Shown: positions 1 to 10,537 of the stretch, piece by piece | Layout of the letters: every line of letters starts with the position of its first letter | How positions within the stretch are numbered: the stretch's first letter is position 1 | Assembly: GCA_025965975.1 (NCBI GenBank) | Contig: JAOPVX010000435.1 | Location: forward strand, 1 to 35,584 | DNA length: 35,584 nt | Reading direction: 5' to 3' | Origin: Mycobacterium sp. | GTDB taxonomy: Bacteria; Actinomycetota; Actinomycetes; Mycobacteriales; Mycobacteriaceae | Notes under the pieces: generated by a model | The model's input: the letters and a program-made list of their open reading frames with translations, nothing else | Told to the model about the DNA's origin: nothing | Database searches by the model: none | Program-made: the position numbers and the translations under genes

Positions 1-1
1 A

Positions 2-316
2 AGTCTGGTCTTCGATGACCTGTGGGTTCAAGGGGCGGTTTTCGCCGTGGTCTCGGTCCTGTTATTGGCGGTGGTGCGGCCGGTGCTGCGACGGCATTTC
101 ACGTCGGGGGAGGGCATGCCTGAACCGGCCAAGGCGCTGGAGGGCAAGAGCGCGCTGGTTCTCGACAGGGTGGCGCGGCATGAAGGCCAAGTGAAACTCG
201 ACGGCGAAATCTGGACGGCGCGGCCCGCCAACGACGACGATATCTACGAACCGGGCGACCACGTCACCGTCGTGCACATCGACGGCGCCACCGCCGTCGT
301 CCAAAAGGTCGTCTAG
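2..316 (+). CDS. NfeD-like membrane protein, C-terminal part (5' end outside window)
   Basis: The frame is open from base 2 and ends at TAG 314-316, giving 104 visible residues. A hydrophobic segment (about residues 8-30) is followed by a basic stretch and then a compact beta-rich domain. That domain has the ExGxxxWxAR...GDxVxVxxxxGxxLxV pattern of the NfeD C-terminal OB fold: 'GEIWTARPA' and then 'EPGDHVTVVHIDG'. NfeD proteins sit in the membrane and are usually encoded beside an SPFH/stomatin partner, which is exactly the next gene 32 bp downstream. In M. tuberculosis the matching pair is Rv1487-Rv1488. An internal GTG at 47 exists, but there is no reason to start there because the upstream frame encodes plausible membrane sequence. 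The 5' part lies outside the window. Confidence 0.85.
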   Translation, partial: SLVFDDLWVQGAVFAVVSVLLLAVVRPVLRRHFTSGEGMPEPAKALEGKSALVLDRVARHEGQVKLDGEIWTARPANDDDIYEPGDHVTVVHIDGATAVVQKVV

Positions 317-348
317 AGAAGTCTGGGCAACGAGGGAAGGAACTGTTC

Positions 349-1566
349 ATGGATGGTGCTGTCGCCGGCTTGGTCCTCGTCGGCGTGCTGGTCATATTCG
401 CGGCCATCATCGTCGCCAAGTCGATCGCGATCATCCCGCAGGCCGAGGCCGCGGTGATCGAACGGTTGGGCCGCTACACCAAGACCGTGTCGGGGCAGCT
501 GACGCTGCTGCTGCCGTTCGTCGACAAGATCCGTGCGCGCGTCGACCTGCGCGAGCGCGTCGTGTCGTTCCCGCCGCAGCCGGTGATCACCGAGGACAAC
601 CTGACGGTCAACATCGACACCGTCGTCTACTTCCAGGTCACCAACCCGCAGGCCGCGGTGTACCAGATCAGCAACTACATCGTCGGCGTCGAGCAGCTGA
701 CCACCACCACGCTGCGCAACGTGGTCGGCGGCATGACGCTTGAGCAGACCCTGACGTCGCGCGACCAGATCAACGGCCAGCTGCGTGGCGTGCTCGACGA
801 GGCCACCGGCCGATGGGGGCTGCGGGTGGCTCGGGTCGAGCTGCGCAGCATCGATCCGCCGCCGTCGATCCAGGATTCGATGGAAAAGCAGATGAGGGCC
901 GACCGCGAGAAGCGGGCCATGATCCTGACCGCCGAGGGCAGCCGCGAGGCGGCGATCAAGCAGGCCGAGGGCCAGAAACAGGCGCAGATCCTGTCCGCCG
1001 AGGGCGCCAAGCAGGCCGCGATCCTCGCCGCCGAAGCCGATCGGCAGTCGCGAATGCTGCGGGCCCAGGGCGAGCGCGCGGCGTCCTACCTGCAGGCCCA
1101 AGGCCAGGCCAAGGCGATCGAGAAGACGTTCGCCGCGATCAAGGCCGGCCGCCCGACACCGGAGATGCTGGCCTACCAGTACCTTCAGACGCTGCCGCAG
1201 ATGGCCAAGGGCGAGGCGAACAAGGTCTGGCTGGTGCCAAGCGACTTCGGCGCCGCGCTGCAGGGCTTCGCCAAGATGCTCGGCGCTCCAGGGGAGGACG
1301 GTGTGTTCCGGTACACGCCGTCGCCGGTGGACGACAATCTGCCGAAACCCGAGGACGACAGCGAGGAGGTGGCCGATTGGTTCAACACCCAGACCGACCC
1401 CGAGATCGCGCAGGCCGTTGCTGCTGCCGTCGCCGACGCGCGCGCCCCGGTCCAGGGCGCTATTCCTGCCCCGCCCGTTGATCCGCTCCCTGCGATGCAG
1501 TACCCGCCGCTGTCGCAGCAGGCACAACCCCCGACGGGCCGTCATAGCGGCTCGCCGGAGGGTTAA
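349..1566 (+). CDS. SPFH/band 7 (stomatin/QmcA-like) membrane-anchored protein
   Basis: 405 aa. It has one N-terminal membrane anchor (residues 6-28), then a band 7 domain (about 30-190) with the typical 'EAAVIERLGRY' and 'RVDLRERV' segments. An Ala/Glu/Gln/Lys-rich coiled coil follows (about 185-270, repeated 'AEGxxxAA' blocks), then a 'GQAKAIE' stretch and a Pro-rich tail. SPFH proteins oligomerise and scaffold membrane microdomains. The NfeD gene directly upstream is the usual partner. The ATG is preceded by a good purine-rich ribosome site (AGGGAAGG, 333-340). The equivalent in M. tuberculosis is Rv1488. The family is clear; the exact cellular role is not established. Confidence 0.92.
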   Translation: MDGAVAGLVLVGVLVIFAAIIVAKSIAIIPQAEAAVIERLGRYTKTVSGQLTLLLPFVDKIRARVDLRERVVSFPPQPVITEDNLTVNIDTVVYFQVTNPQAAVYQISNYIVGVEQLTTTTLRNVVGGMTLEQTLTSRDQINGQLRGVLDEATGRWGLRVARVELRSIDPPPSIQDSMEKQMRADREKRAMILTAEGSREAAIKQAEGQKQAQILSAEGAKQAAILAAEADRQSRMLRAQGERAASYLQAQGQAKAIEKTFAAIKAGRPTPEMLAYQYLQTLPQMAKGEANKVWLVPSDFGAALQGFAKMLGAPGEDGVFRYTPSPVDDNLPKPEDDSEEVADWFNTQTDPEIAQAVAAAVADARAPVQGAIPAPPVDPLPAMQYPPLSQQAQPPTGRHSGSPEG

Positions 1567-1577
1567 GCGCCACGCGG

Positions 1578-1928
1578 ATGCCGTCGCCGCGAACCTATGA
1601 CGCACTGGGTGCATATATGGCAGTCAGCGCGGTCGGCGATTACAAGCTCGTCCCGATCGTGCGGCAGACCCTCGAGGCGGTGCACTTCCCGCGTCGGTTC
1701 TGGTGGATCATCGCGCCCATCAAGGCCGCGGCGGCGATCGGCCTGTTCTCGGCGAGATGGTCTCCCGGCCTTGCGCGGCTGACCACGGCGATGCTGACGC
1801 TCTACTTCGTGCTGGCGGTGGGCTCCCACGCCAAGGCCCGCGACGTGAGCGTGTCGGCCGCCGCGGCCGCGGCGTCGGCGGCCTTGTTCGCGACGGTGAC
1901 CGCGAAGGGATCCGCCGTCAGCCGGTGA
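1578..1928 (+). CDS. DoxX-like small membrane protein
   Basis: 116 aa with about three to four hydrophobic segments. Its middle reads 'FWWIIAPIKAAAAIGLF', and 'LTLYFVLAVGSHAKARD' follows. This layout fits the DoxX-like (DUF4267/DoxX_2) family of small 4-TM proteins of unknown function. It begins 11 bp after the SPFH stop, so it is probably co-transcribed. ATG 1578 is used here; an in-frame ATG at 1617 would drop 13 residues and cannot be excluded. Its 3' end overlaps the convergent TVP38-family gene by 11 bp. No catalytic motif is visible. Confidence 0.7.
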   Translation: MPSPRTYDALGAYMAVSAVGDYKLVPIVRQTLEAVHFPRRFWWIIAPIKAAAAIGLFSARWSPGLARLTTAMLTLYFVLAVGSHAKARDVSVSAAAAAASAALFATVTAKGSAVSR

Positions 1929-2664
1929 TCGCCGGCTCGGCGTCGGGAGCCGAGTCGGCGAGGCGCTCGCGGTGATGGCGCCGGTGGGTGCGGATCTCGT
2001 AGATCAAACCCGCGATGCCGAGGCTCGCGGTGCACAGCGACACCACGAACAGCAGCGGGCTGACGTTGCCCGTGAGTGCGTCGCCGAGGATGACGACCGC
2101 GGCGGTGCCTGGCAGCAGCCCGACCAGGGTGGCCAGCGTGTAGGGCAGCAGCCGCACCGCCGACGCCCCCGCGGCGTAGTTGGCCACCGAGAACGGCACC
2201 GCGGGAATCATCCGCATCGACATCACCGCGGGCCAGCCGCGCTCGCGCAGCCGCGCGTCCAGTGAATCCACCCGGGGGTGGGGGACCAACCGGCTCAGTT
2301 GCCAGCCCACGGCGCGCACCAGCAGCAGGGCGATGACGGCGCTCACGGTGCTGGCCAGCACCGCCAGCGGAATACCGAGGTAGGGGCCGAAAAGCAGGCC
2401 CGCGGCCAACGTGAACGCGGTGCGCGGGAACGGAAAGACCGTGACCACCATGTGCGCGGCCAAGAACGCCAGCGGGAACCACGGACCGACCGACGTTGCC
2501 CAGTCGCGCAGCTGCAGTGCGGTGGGCAACGGAATCAGTACCGCAACTGCGACGAGGATCACAATTGCTGTCAGGATGGCGATGAATCGGCGGGGCGAGA
2601 TCGTCGACGCCGTCGCGATCACCGCGGCAAGCAGTGCGCGCAGGGTGCTGACGACGGCTTTCAC
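1918..2664 (-). CDS. TVP38/TMEM64-family (DedA-like, VTT domain) membrane protein
   Basis: 248 aa if started at GTG 2664. There are five to six hydrophobic segments. The central VTT/SNARE-associated domain shows 'FPFPRTAFTLAAGLLFGP', then 'VSAVIALLLVRAVG', and a later 'RMIPAVPFSVANYAAGAS' segment typical of TVP38 proteins. These are inner-membrane proteins proposed to act in lipid scrambling or transport; no specific substrate can be read from sequence. It matches M. tuberculosis Rv1491c in position and orientation. The frame can extend to TTG 2673, but a TAGTCT -10 box on the minus strand at 2678-2673 lies 8 nt before GTG 2664, which favours that as a leaderless start. Confidence 0.88.
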   Translation of the reverse strand: MKAVVSTLRALLAAVIATASTISPRRFIAILTAIVILVAVAVLIPLPTALQLRDWATSVGPWFPLAFLAAHMVVTVFPFPRTAFTLAAGLLFGPYLGIPLAVLASTVSAVIALLLVRAVGWQLSRLVPHPRVDSLDARLRERGWPAVMSMRMIPAVPFSVANYAAGASAVRLLPYTLATLVGLLPGTAAVVILGDALTGNVSPLLFVVSLCTASLGIAGLIYEIRTHRRHHRERLADSAPDAEPAITG

Positions 2665-2672
2665 GCCTACCA

Positions 2673-2678
2673 AGACTA
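2673..2678 (-). promoter_or_regulatory. -10 box (TAGTCT) of the TVP38-family gene
   Basis: Fits the mycobacterial TANNNT consensus. There are 8 nt between it and GTG 2664, so the transcript should begin at or next to the start codon. Inferred, not measured. Confidence 0.5.
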
Positions 2679-2764
2679 CGGGCCGTGGCGTGACGACACC
2701 CCGTCAGCGCCGTTGTGAGTCGGCCGCCCGGCAGGTCCTGCTGTGATGGCGATCATTTAGCCTG

Positions 2765-4603
2765 ATGGACGTGCAGAAACCCGGTGCTGTGGATTCCGCG
2801 GATTCCGATATCGCGAGGTGGCGCTCGGCGGTGGCCGGCGTGCTGGCCAAGAGCACCAGGCGTGACGCGGCGGATCTGCCCGCCGAGCCGGAGCGGCTGC
2901 TGGATTCGCCCACCTACGAAGGTTTCCCGATCCGCCCGCTGTACACCTCTTTGGACGCACTTGGAGAGGCGGCGCTGCCAGGGCAGTGGCCGTATGTGCG
3001 GGGCGGCGACGCGCTGCGGGACGTCAAGTCCGGCTGGCGGGTCGCCGAAGCCTTTCCCGCCAATGGATCCGCGGCGGCCGACGCCAACGGAACGTTGCTG
3101 CTCGCGCTGACCGAAGGCGTCAGCGCGCTGGTGCTGCAGGTGGGCGAGCCGGGCGTGCCTGCCGCGGAGTTGGACCGCCTGCTCGAGGGTGTGTTCCTCG
3201 ATCTGGTGCCCGTGGTTTTGGAAGTCAGCGGGGCGGGTCCCGAATATCTCACCGCCGAATATCTCACCGCCGCCGACGCCGTGCTGGCCCAGCTGACCGA
3301 TCTCGACGACGACCAGCGGTCACGGCTGTCGGTGGATCTGGGCGCCGACCCGTTGACCGCGCCGCTGAGCGGGCGATCGGCACCGAGCGTGGCCGACGTC
3401 GTCGCGGTGGCCGCCAAGGTGACCGGCTACGACGGTGGGGTGCGGGCGATCACCGTCGACGGTCCGGCGTTCCACGATCTGGGCGCCAGCGCGTCGTGGG
3501 AGTTGGCGGGCAGTATCGCCGCGGCGGTCGGCTATCTGCGGTTGCTCGGTGAAAGCGGTATCGCGGCGAGGGACGCGTTGCGGCAGATCAGCTTCCGCTT
3601 CGCCGCCGACGACGACCAGTTCATGACGATCGCGAAGCTGCGTGCGCTGCGCCAACTGTGGGCGCGGGTGGCCGAGGTGGTGGGGGAGCCGAACGCCGCC
3701 GCGGCCCGGCTGCATGCTGTCACGTCGCTGCCGATGATGGCGCAGCGCGATCCGTGGGTGAACATGCTGCGCACCACGTTGGCGGCGTTCTCCGCGGGCG
3801 TCGGAGGCGCGGACACCGTGCTGGTGCACCCGTTCGATGTGGCCATTGCCGGCGGCTTTCCCGGTACCGCCGCGAGTTTCGCGCGGCGTATCGCGCGCAA
3901 CACGCAATTGCTGTTGCTGGAGGAATCGCACGTCGGCCGGGTACTCGACCCCGCGGGCGGCTCGTGGTTCGTCGAGGACCTCACGAAGGCGTTGGCCGAG
4001 CAGGCGTGGAAGCATTTCCAGGACATCGAATCCCGCGGCGGCTTCGAGGCCGCCCGCGACTACGTTGTCGGACAGGTCACCGAGGTGGCCGAGCACCGTG
4101 CAGACGACATTGCGCACCGGCGCACGGCGCTCACCGGTGTTAACGAGTACCCGAACCTCGCGGAACCACCGTTGCCGCAGGGCGACTCGTTGGACAAAGT
4201 GGTGCGGTACGCTGCCGGGTTCGAGGCGCTGCGGAACCGGTCGGACTCGTTCCTGGGCAAGACGGGATCGCGGCCGAAGGTGTTGCTTCTGCCGCTCGGA
4301 CCACTGGCGGAGCACAACATTCGCGCGACGTTCGCCACGAACCTGCTGGCGTCCGGCGGCATCGAGGCGGTCTCGGAGGCGGACGGGGCGACGGTCGCGG
4401 TGATCTGCGGGACAGACGCCCGCTACGCAACCGATGCCTCGTCGGCCGTCGATGCGGCCCGCAAGGCGGCTGTGTCGCACGTTCTTCTGGCCGGCCCCGA
4501 AAAGGCCGTCGCGGAGGCGGATTCGAAGCCCGACGGCTATCTCACCGCGAAGATCGACGCGGTCAAGGCATTGTCGGACCTGCTCACCCGATTGGGGGCA
4601 TGA
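2765..4603 (+). CDS. mutA: Methylmalonyl-CoA mutase small (beta) subunit
   Basis: 612 aa, close to the family's usual length of about 615. MutA pairs with MutB to isomerise methylmalonyl-CoA and succinyl-CoA with adenosylcobalamin, linking propionate, odd-chain and cholesterol-side-chain catabolism to the TCA cycle and supplying methylmalonyl-CoA for branched lipids. Family segments include '[19 protein letters not shown]', '[17 protein letters not shown]' and '[18 protein letters not shown]'. The C-terminal cobalamin-like domain lacks the DxHxxG motif, as expected for the non-catalytic subunit. Residues 160-169 hold a direct EYLTA duplication. ATG 2765 is used; GTG 2771 lies 7 nt after a TAGCCT box (2758-2763) and is a possible leaderless alternative. 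The mutB start follows 4 bp after the stop. Confidence 0.95.
   Translation: MDVQKPGAVDSADSDIARWRSAVAGVLAKSTRRDAADLPAEPERLLDSPTYEGFPIRPLYTSLDALGEAALPGQWPYVRGGDALRDVKSGWRVAEAFPANGSAAADANGTLLLALTEGVSALVLQVGEPGVPAAELDRLLEGVFLDLVPVVLEVSGAGPEYLTAEYLTAADAVLAQLTDLDDDQRSRLSVDLGADPLTAPLSGRSAPSVADVVAVAAKVTGYDGGVRAITVDGPAFHDLGASASWELAGSIAAAVGYLRLLGESGIAARDALRQISFRFAADDDQFMTIAKLRALRQLWARVAEVVGEPNAAAARLHAVTSLPMMAQRDPWVNMLRTTLAAFSAGVGGADTVLVHPFDVAIAGGFPGTAASFARRIARNTQLLLLEESHVGRVLDPAGGSWFVEDLTKALAEQAWKHFQDIESRGGFEAARDYVVGQVTEVAEHRADDIAHRRTALTGVNEYPNLAEPPLPQGDSLDKVVRYAAGFEALRNRSDSFLGKTGSRPKVLLLPLGPLAEHNIRATFATNLLASGGIEAVSEADGATVAVICGTDARYATDASSAVDAARKAAVSHVLLAGPEKAVAEADSKPDGYLTAKIDAVKALSDLLTRLGA
3242..3271 (+). 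repeat. 15-bp in-frame tandem duplication inside mutA
   Basis: Two exact adjacent copies of GAATATCTCACCGCC (3242-3256 and 3257-3271) encode [10 protein letters not shown], residues 160-169. This looks like a slippage duplication that keeps the frame. Confidence 0.9.
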
Positions 4604-4607
4604 CGAG

Positions 4608-6920
<2,313 letters not shown>

Positions 6921-7901
6921 ATGAACCAGCCAGACTCAGAACTTGCGACGGCGGTCCGCAGCGGCGACCGCGCGGCGCTGCCGAGGGCCATCACACTGGT
7001 CGAGTCGACCCGCCCTGATCACCGCGAGGAGGCGCAGCAGCTGCTGCTCGAGCTGATGCCAGAAGCCGGCAACGCCATGCACGTCGGCATCACCGGAGTT
7101 CCCGGCGTCGGCAAGTCGACCGCGATCGAGGCGCTCGGCATGTACCTGATCGAACAGGGGCACCGGGTCGCCGTGCTGGCCGTCGACCCATCGTCCACCC
7201 GCACCGGCGGGTCGATCCTTGGCGATAAGACGAGGATGGCGCGGCTCGCGGTGCACCCCGACGCCTACATCCGGCCGTCGCCGACCTCGGGCACCCTTGG
7301 CGGGGTCGCCAGGGCAACCCGCGAGACCATCGTGTTGCTGGAGGCGGCCGGATTCGACGTGATCCTCGTCGAGACGGTGGGTGTCGGCCAGTCCGAGGTG
7401 GCCGTTGCCAACATGGTCGACACGTTCGTGTTCCTGACCCTTGCCCGCACGGGCGATCAGCTCCAGGGCATCAAGAAGGGTGTGCTCGAGCTGGCCGACA
7501 TCGTCGTGGTGAACAAGGCCGACGGCGAGCACGCGACTGAGGCCAAGGCCGCGGCCCGCGAGCTCACCGGTGCGATCCGGCTCATCTACCCACGCGAAAC
7601 ACTATGGCGCCCACCGGTTCTCACGATGAGCGCGCTAGAGGGCACCGGCCTGTCCGAGCTGTGGAACGCGGTGCTCAAGCACCGCCAAGTGCTCACCGAC
7701 GCGGGGGAGTTCGAGGCCCGCAGGCGCGCACAACAGGTGGACTGGACGTGGTCGATGGTCCGCGACACTGTGCTGGACCGGGTGCTGTCGCATCCCGCCG
7801 TGCGCAAGATCAGCGCCGAGGTCGAACGCCGGGTGCGCGACGGTGAGCTCACCCCCGCGCTTGCTGCGCAGCAGCTCCTCGACGCGGCTGACATGCCGTG
7901 A
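6921..7901 (+). CDS. meaB: G-protein chaperone of methylmalonyl-CoA mutase (MeaB/ArgK family)
   Basis: 326 aa, the normal length for MeaB. The P-loop is G59-VPGVGKS-T67, preceded by 'AMHVGIT'. Further family segments are '[22 protein letters not shown]' split around the switch region, '[10 protein letters not shown]' and 'VVVNKADG' (the guanine-specificity NKxD motif). MeaB uses GTP to gate cobalamin loading and to protect or rescue the mutase from inactivation. ATG 6921 directly follows the mutB TAG, so the two are surely co-translated. In M. tuberculosis the equivalent gene is Rv1496, separated from mutB by mazE4-mazF4; no such pair exists here. A hairpin follows the stop. Confidence 0.95.
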   Translation: MNQPDSELATAVRSGDRAALPRAITLVESTRPDHREEAQQLLLELMPEAGNAMHVGITGVPGVGKSTAIEALGMYLIEQGHRVAVLAVDPSSTRTGGSILGDKTRMARLAVHPDAYIRPSPTSGTLGGVARATRETIVLLEAAGFDVILVETVGVGQSEVAVANMVDTFVFLTLARTGDQLQGIKKGVLELADIVVVNKADGEHATEAKAAARELTGAIRLIYPRETLWRPPVLTMSALEGTGLSELWNAVLKHRQVLTDAGEFEARRRAQQVDWTWSMVRDTVLDRVLSHPAVRKISAEVERRVRDGELTPALAAQQLLDAADMP

Positions 7902-7916
7902 TCTAACAATTCGGTA

Positions 7917-7940
7917 ACCCCTGGCTTATTTGCCGGGGGT
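7917..7940 (+). terminator. Hairpin between meaB and the esterase gene
   Basis: A 9-bp stem (ACCCCTGGC / GCCGGGGGT, one G-U pair) encloses a 6-nt TTATTT loop, 16 bp after the meaB stop. There is no T-tract, so it may be a mycobacterial-style terminator without a U-tail or merely a transcript-end stabiliser. Confidence 0.5.
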
Positions 7941-7945
7941 CCAGG

Positions 7946-7951
7946 TAAATT
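7946..7951 (+). promoter_or_regulatory. Possible -10 box (TAAATT) of the esterase gene
   Basis: TANNNT match 9 nt before GTG 7961, just downstream of the meaB hairpin. It implies independent transcription with a leader of 0-3 nt. Inferred. Confidence 0.35.
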
Positions 7952-7960
7952 CAATACATT

Positions 7961-9232
7961 GTGACGGGCGTCAATAACCGGGACCGCAGCGCAGCGCTCC
8001 CGCACGGCATACAGGGCGCGGCAGACCCCAGCTTCGGCTGCACGGTGCGCGCCTTCTCCCAGTTGTTCCCCGGCCGGCGGTTCGGTGGCGGCGCACTTGC
8101 CATCTACTTGCACGGCGAACCGGTCGTCGATGTCTGGACGGGATACGCGGACCGCCGTGGCACCGAGTACTGGACCGCCGACACCGCCGCGATGGTGTGG
8201 TCTGTGTCCAAGGCCATGGCCTCGACGGTCATCCATCGGCTGGCCGACCGCGGTCTGATCGATTACGACACCCCGGTCGCCGAGTACTGGCCGGAGTTCG
8301 GCGCCAACGGCAAGGCCGACATCGCGGTCCGCGACGTGATGCGGCACCGCGCCGGGCTGTCTCAGCTCAACGGGGTGAGCAAGGCCGAACTGCTGGATCA
8401 CCGGGCGATGGAGTCGCGCCTGGCGGCCGCGTCGGTGAACCGCGTGTTGTACGGCAAGCCGGCCTACCACGCGCTGACGTACGGCTGGCTGATGTCAGGG
8501 TTGGGCCGTGCCGTCACCGGCAAGGGGATGCGGGATCTGATCCGCGAGGAATTGGCCGAACCGCTGAACACCGACGGGTTGCACTTGGGCCGTCCGCCTG
8601 CCGATTCGCCAACGCGTGCGGCGCAGATCCTCGCGCCGCAGGGCACATTCGCCAATCCGGTGTTCAACTTCGTCGCGCCCCGGGTCGCCGCTCTCGAGTA
8701 CTCCGGCGGCTTCGGGTCGATGTACTTTCCCGGCATGAAAGCCGTTGTGCAGGGCGATATCCCGTTGCTCGACGCCGAGATTCCCGCGGCGAACGGGGTG
8801 ACTACGGCACGAGGCCTTGCCAAGATGTTTGCTGCGATCGCCAACGGCGGCCGCATCGACGGCACACAGTTCCTCTCCGAGGAGCTGGTGGCCGGGTTAA
8901 CCGGCAGGCCGAGCCTGTGGCCGGACCGGAACATCTTCGTGCCGTTGAGCTTCCACCTCGGCTATCACTCCGTGCCTTTCCCACCCGGATTCATGCCGGG
9001 ATTCGGTCACGCGGGGCTGGCCGGCTCGGTGGGCTGGGCCGATCCGGAAACGGGCCTGTCGTTCGGGTTCGTGCACAACCGGCTGCTGACCAGGATGTTG
9101 CTCGATCAGGTGACGTTCGCCGGACTCCATGCACTTATCCGGCGGGACGCCGCGCAGGCCCGCACGCGCGGTTACGGGACGACGCCGGCGTTCGGTGCTC
9201 CCTACGACGTGCCGCGGCCCGCAGCCGGCTAG
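7961..9232 (+). CDS. lipL: Serine beta-lactamase-like esterase (LipL type)
   Basis: 423 aa from GTG 7961. It belongs to the class C beta-lactamase / family VIII esterase fold. The SxxK nucleophile motif is S81-V-S-K84 ('WSVSKAMAS'), the tyrosine motif is Y174-G-W, and the third motif is H350-A-G352 in 'GFGHAGLAGS'. 'DVMRHRAGLSQL' and 'FGFVHNRL' are further family signatures. There is no obvious signal peptide. In M. tuberculosis the protein in this position, after meaB, is LipL (Rv1497), and long blocks match it from memory ('YHALT-GWLMSGL', 'EPLNTDGLHLGRPPAD'). It probably hydrolyses short-chain esters or lipids. Its 3' end faces the island gene at 9250 with a 17-bp gap. Confidence 0.9.
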   Translation: MTGVNNRDRSAALPHGIQGAADPSFGCTVRAFSQLFPGRRFGGGALAIYLHGEPVVDVWTGYADRRGTEYWTADTAAMVWSVSKAMASTVIHRLADRGLIDYDTPVAEYWPEFGANGKADIAVRDVMRHRAGLSQLNGVSKAELLDHRAMESRLAAASVNRVLYGKPAYHALTYGWLMSGLGRAVTGKGMRDLIREELAEPLNTDGLHLGRPPADSPTRAAQILAPQGTFANPVFNFVAPRVAALEYSGGFGSMYFPGMKAVVQGDIPLLDAEIPAANGVTTARGLAKMFAAIANGGRIDGTQFLSEELVAGLTGRPSLWPDRNIFVPLSFHLGYHSVPFPPGFMPGFGHAGLAGSVGWADPETGLSFGFVHNRLLTRMLLDQVTFAGLHALIRRDAAQARTRGYGTTPAFGAPYDVPRPAAG

Positions 9233-9249
9233 CTTTCGCGCAGCGGCAC

Positions 9250-9984
9250 TTACTGACTGACGCTGCTGAACCACTTGGTCTTGATGCGCCAGGACTTCGC
9301 CGACGTAAGAGCGAATCCGGCGCCGCACCCGCAGGCGAAGATCCATACCAGCGTGCCGCCCTCGAGTCCCTGCAACGGAGGCACCCAGGCCGTGATGATC
9401 CGCACTGTGCAGGCGAGAATGCCGCTGGCTGATGCGACGAGATAGATGTTGGCGATTTTCCGCGACCGCGGATCCTTGCGCAGAATCAATAAGGCCCGCC
9501 CTCCGTAGCCAAGGAGGTAGATCAGCATGCCGCACAGAAGCGTCCAGTAGAGGGCCAGCCAGAAGTCGGTCGGTACCTCGAAGAAGTCCGGCTTGTAGAT
9601 CTTCGCGCCGTTGCCGATCGAGAACGTCGCCAGCAAGAGCGGGATGCACAGCGTGGCGGGGCGCTCCACGTACGCCTTGAATGTCCGCTGCATGGCATGG
9701 TCGTCCGCGAGCCTGCCAAGCGCGTTATAGACGACCGCGGAGGCGGCCACGAGATAGGCGTCGTGTCCGATGTAGTCCTCGAGGTTCCACATGCCGGTCA
9801 GCGCATGCAGCCAGTGGCCGAGTGTTTCCGAGGCCAGTGGCGACATCAGCAGCACGGCAAGGCCCTGCAGCGCGATGTTCAAGGTGGCTGCGACCTCCCA
9901 CCGGGACGACCACGTGACGCGCCGGATCCACAAACTCCACGCGATGCACCCCAGGGTGATCGCTATGAGTGTTGCCAGAGCCAT
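9250..9984 (-). CDS. Seven-TM membrane protein of unknown function (accessory island)
   Basis: 244 aa. I do not recognise a characterised family. Hydrophobic segments lie at about 4-20, 31-50, 73-93, 109-127, 141-161, 175-200 and 207-228, suggesting seven membrane spans. Visible landmarks are 'GMWNLEDYIGHDAYL' between TM2 and TM3, 'YKPDFFEVPTDFWLALYW' before TM5, a basic loop 'ILRKDPRSRK' and a Cys-rich TM7 'IFACGCGAGF'. The tail is basic ('KSWRIKTKWF'). It follows the HTH regulator gene on the same strand after 51 bp, so both are probably one unit. Multi-TM plus small HTH pairs are common in actinobacterial accessory loci, but no function can be assigned. Confidence 0.8.
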   Translation of the reverse strand: MALATLIAITLGCIAWSLWIRRVTWSSRWEVAATLNIALQGLAVLLMSPLASETLGHWLHALTGMWNLEDYIGHDAYLVAASAVVYNALGRLADDHAMQRTFKAYVERPATLCIPLLLATFSIGNGAKIYKPDFFEVPTDFWLALYWTLLCGMLIYLLGYGGRALLILRKDPRSRKIANIYLVASASGILACTVRIITAWVPPLQGLEGGTLVWIFACGCGAGFALTSAKSWRIKTKWFSSVSQ

Positions 9985-10035
9985 GTGTGTCGCCTTCGAA
10001 CCGAACGTTTCAGCAAATTGTACGGCGTAGCGGGC

Positions 10036-10401
10036 CTAAAGAGGAGGAGCGTCCGCGCGCGGCTTCATCTCCGACAGCTTCGGCAGGCGGGTCGACTGTT
10101 TCGTCTGCACGGCTTCCTTCACTGCCGTCATCGCGAAGGGGGCTGATTCGATGTAGCTCCACACCTCTTCGCGACTCATCAATCCGAACTGAATTTGCAG
10201 GTCGGGGTAGCTGAGCGCGAACCTATCGGCCACTCGCCGCAGCTCCTCGGCGTTGGGATAGTCGGCCTCTTTGATTCGCCGGTAATAGGTACTGCTCGAG
10301 ATGCCAAGCGCATCGTAGATGTCCTTGGCGTCGTTCTCTCCGTCGAGGAGGTAGTCGAGCAACGCCTTGAGCTGTCTGCCGTTCTCATCGGTGCGTGGCA
10401 T
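10036..10401 (-). CDS. Small helix-turn-helix (Xre/phage-repressor-like) regulator
   Basis: 121 aa from ATG 10401. The N-terminal half contains a helix-turn-helix: 'DAKDIYDALGISSSTYYRRIKEADYP' (about residues 24-49), then 'NAEELRRVADRFALSYPDLQIQFG'. This is the arrangement of Xre/Cro-type and mycobacteriophage immunity-repressor-like proteins. The C-terminal part is polar, basic and probably disordered. The frame also contains an ATG at 10407. I prefer 10401 because a TATGGT -10 box on the minus strand (10413-10408) lies 6 nt before it, giving a leaderless start. It is divergent from the condensation-like gene and likely autoregulates through the repeats in the shared promoter region. Confidence 0.82.
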   Translation of the reverse strand: MPRTDENGRQLKALLDYLLDGENDAKDIYDALGISSSTYYRRIKEADYPNAEELRRVADRFALSYPDLQIQFGLMSREEVWSYIESAPFAMTAVKEAVQTKQSTRLPKLSEMKPRADAPPL

Positions 10402-10407
10402 CCACAT

Positions 10408-10413
10408 ACCATA
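10408..10413 (-). promoter_or_regulatory. -10 box (TATGGT) of the HTH gene
   Basis: TANNNT match on the minus strand, 6 nt before ATG 10401. The expected -35 region (about 10431-10436) coincides with a TTTGGGCA repeat at 10430-10437. Confidence 0.45.
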
Positions 10414-10429
10414 AACCCTCCCTCCCGGC

Positions 10430-10517
10430 TTTGGGCAGCAACCTTCGCAAATCGGATGAATTAGCCATAATTGACATGGGCGTCACAGTTTTGGGATGGG
10501 TCTCCCATTTTTGGGCA
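10430..10517. promoter_or_regulatory. Candidate operator region between the divergent island genes
   Basis: The 136-bp spacer holds two TTTGGGCA direct repeats (10430-10437 and 10510-10517), a related TTTTGGGAT (10488-10497 region) and an inverted repeat ATGGG-TCT-CCCAT (10496-10508). The first direct repeat sits on the probable -35 region of the HTH gene. The inverted repeat sits on the -35 region expected for the condensation-like gene, and the second direct repeat lies in its spacer. This is the pattern expected for operators of the adjacent HTH protein; binding is inferred. Confidence 0.45.
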
Positions 10518-10524
10518 ACGGGTG

Positions 10525-10530
10525 TACGGT
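10525..10530 (+). promoter_or_regulatory. -10 box (TACGGT) of the condensation-like gene
   Basis: TANNNT match 7 nt before ATG 10538, predicting a leaderless transcript and selecting that ATG over the in-frame ATG at 10496, which lies upstream of the promoter. Confidence 0.5.
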
Positions 10531-10537
10531 TAGCCAC

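Noticed and set aside
10471-10476. Perfect TTGACA -35 hexamer on +
   Set aside because: No TANNNT at 16-19 bp downstream (the sequence there is GGATGG); the better plus-strand -10 is at 10525.
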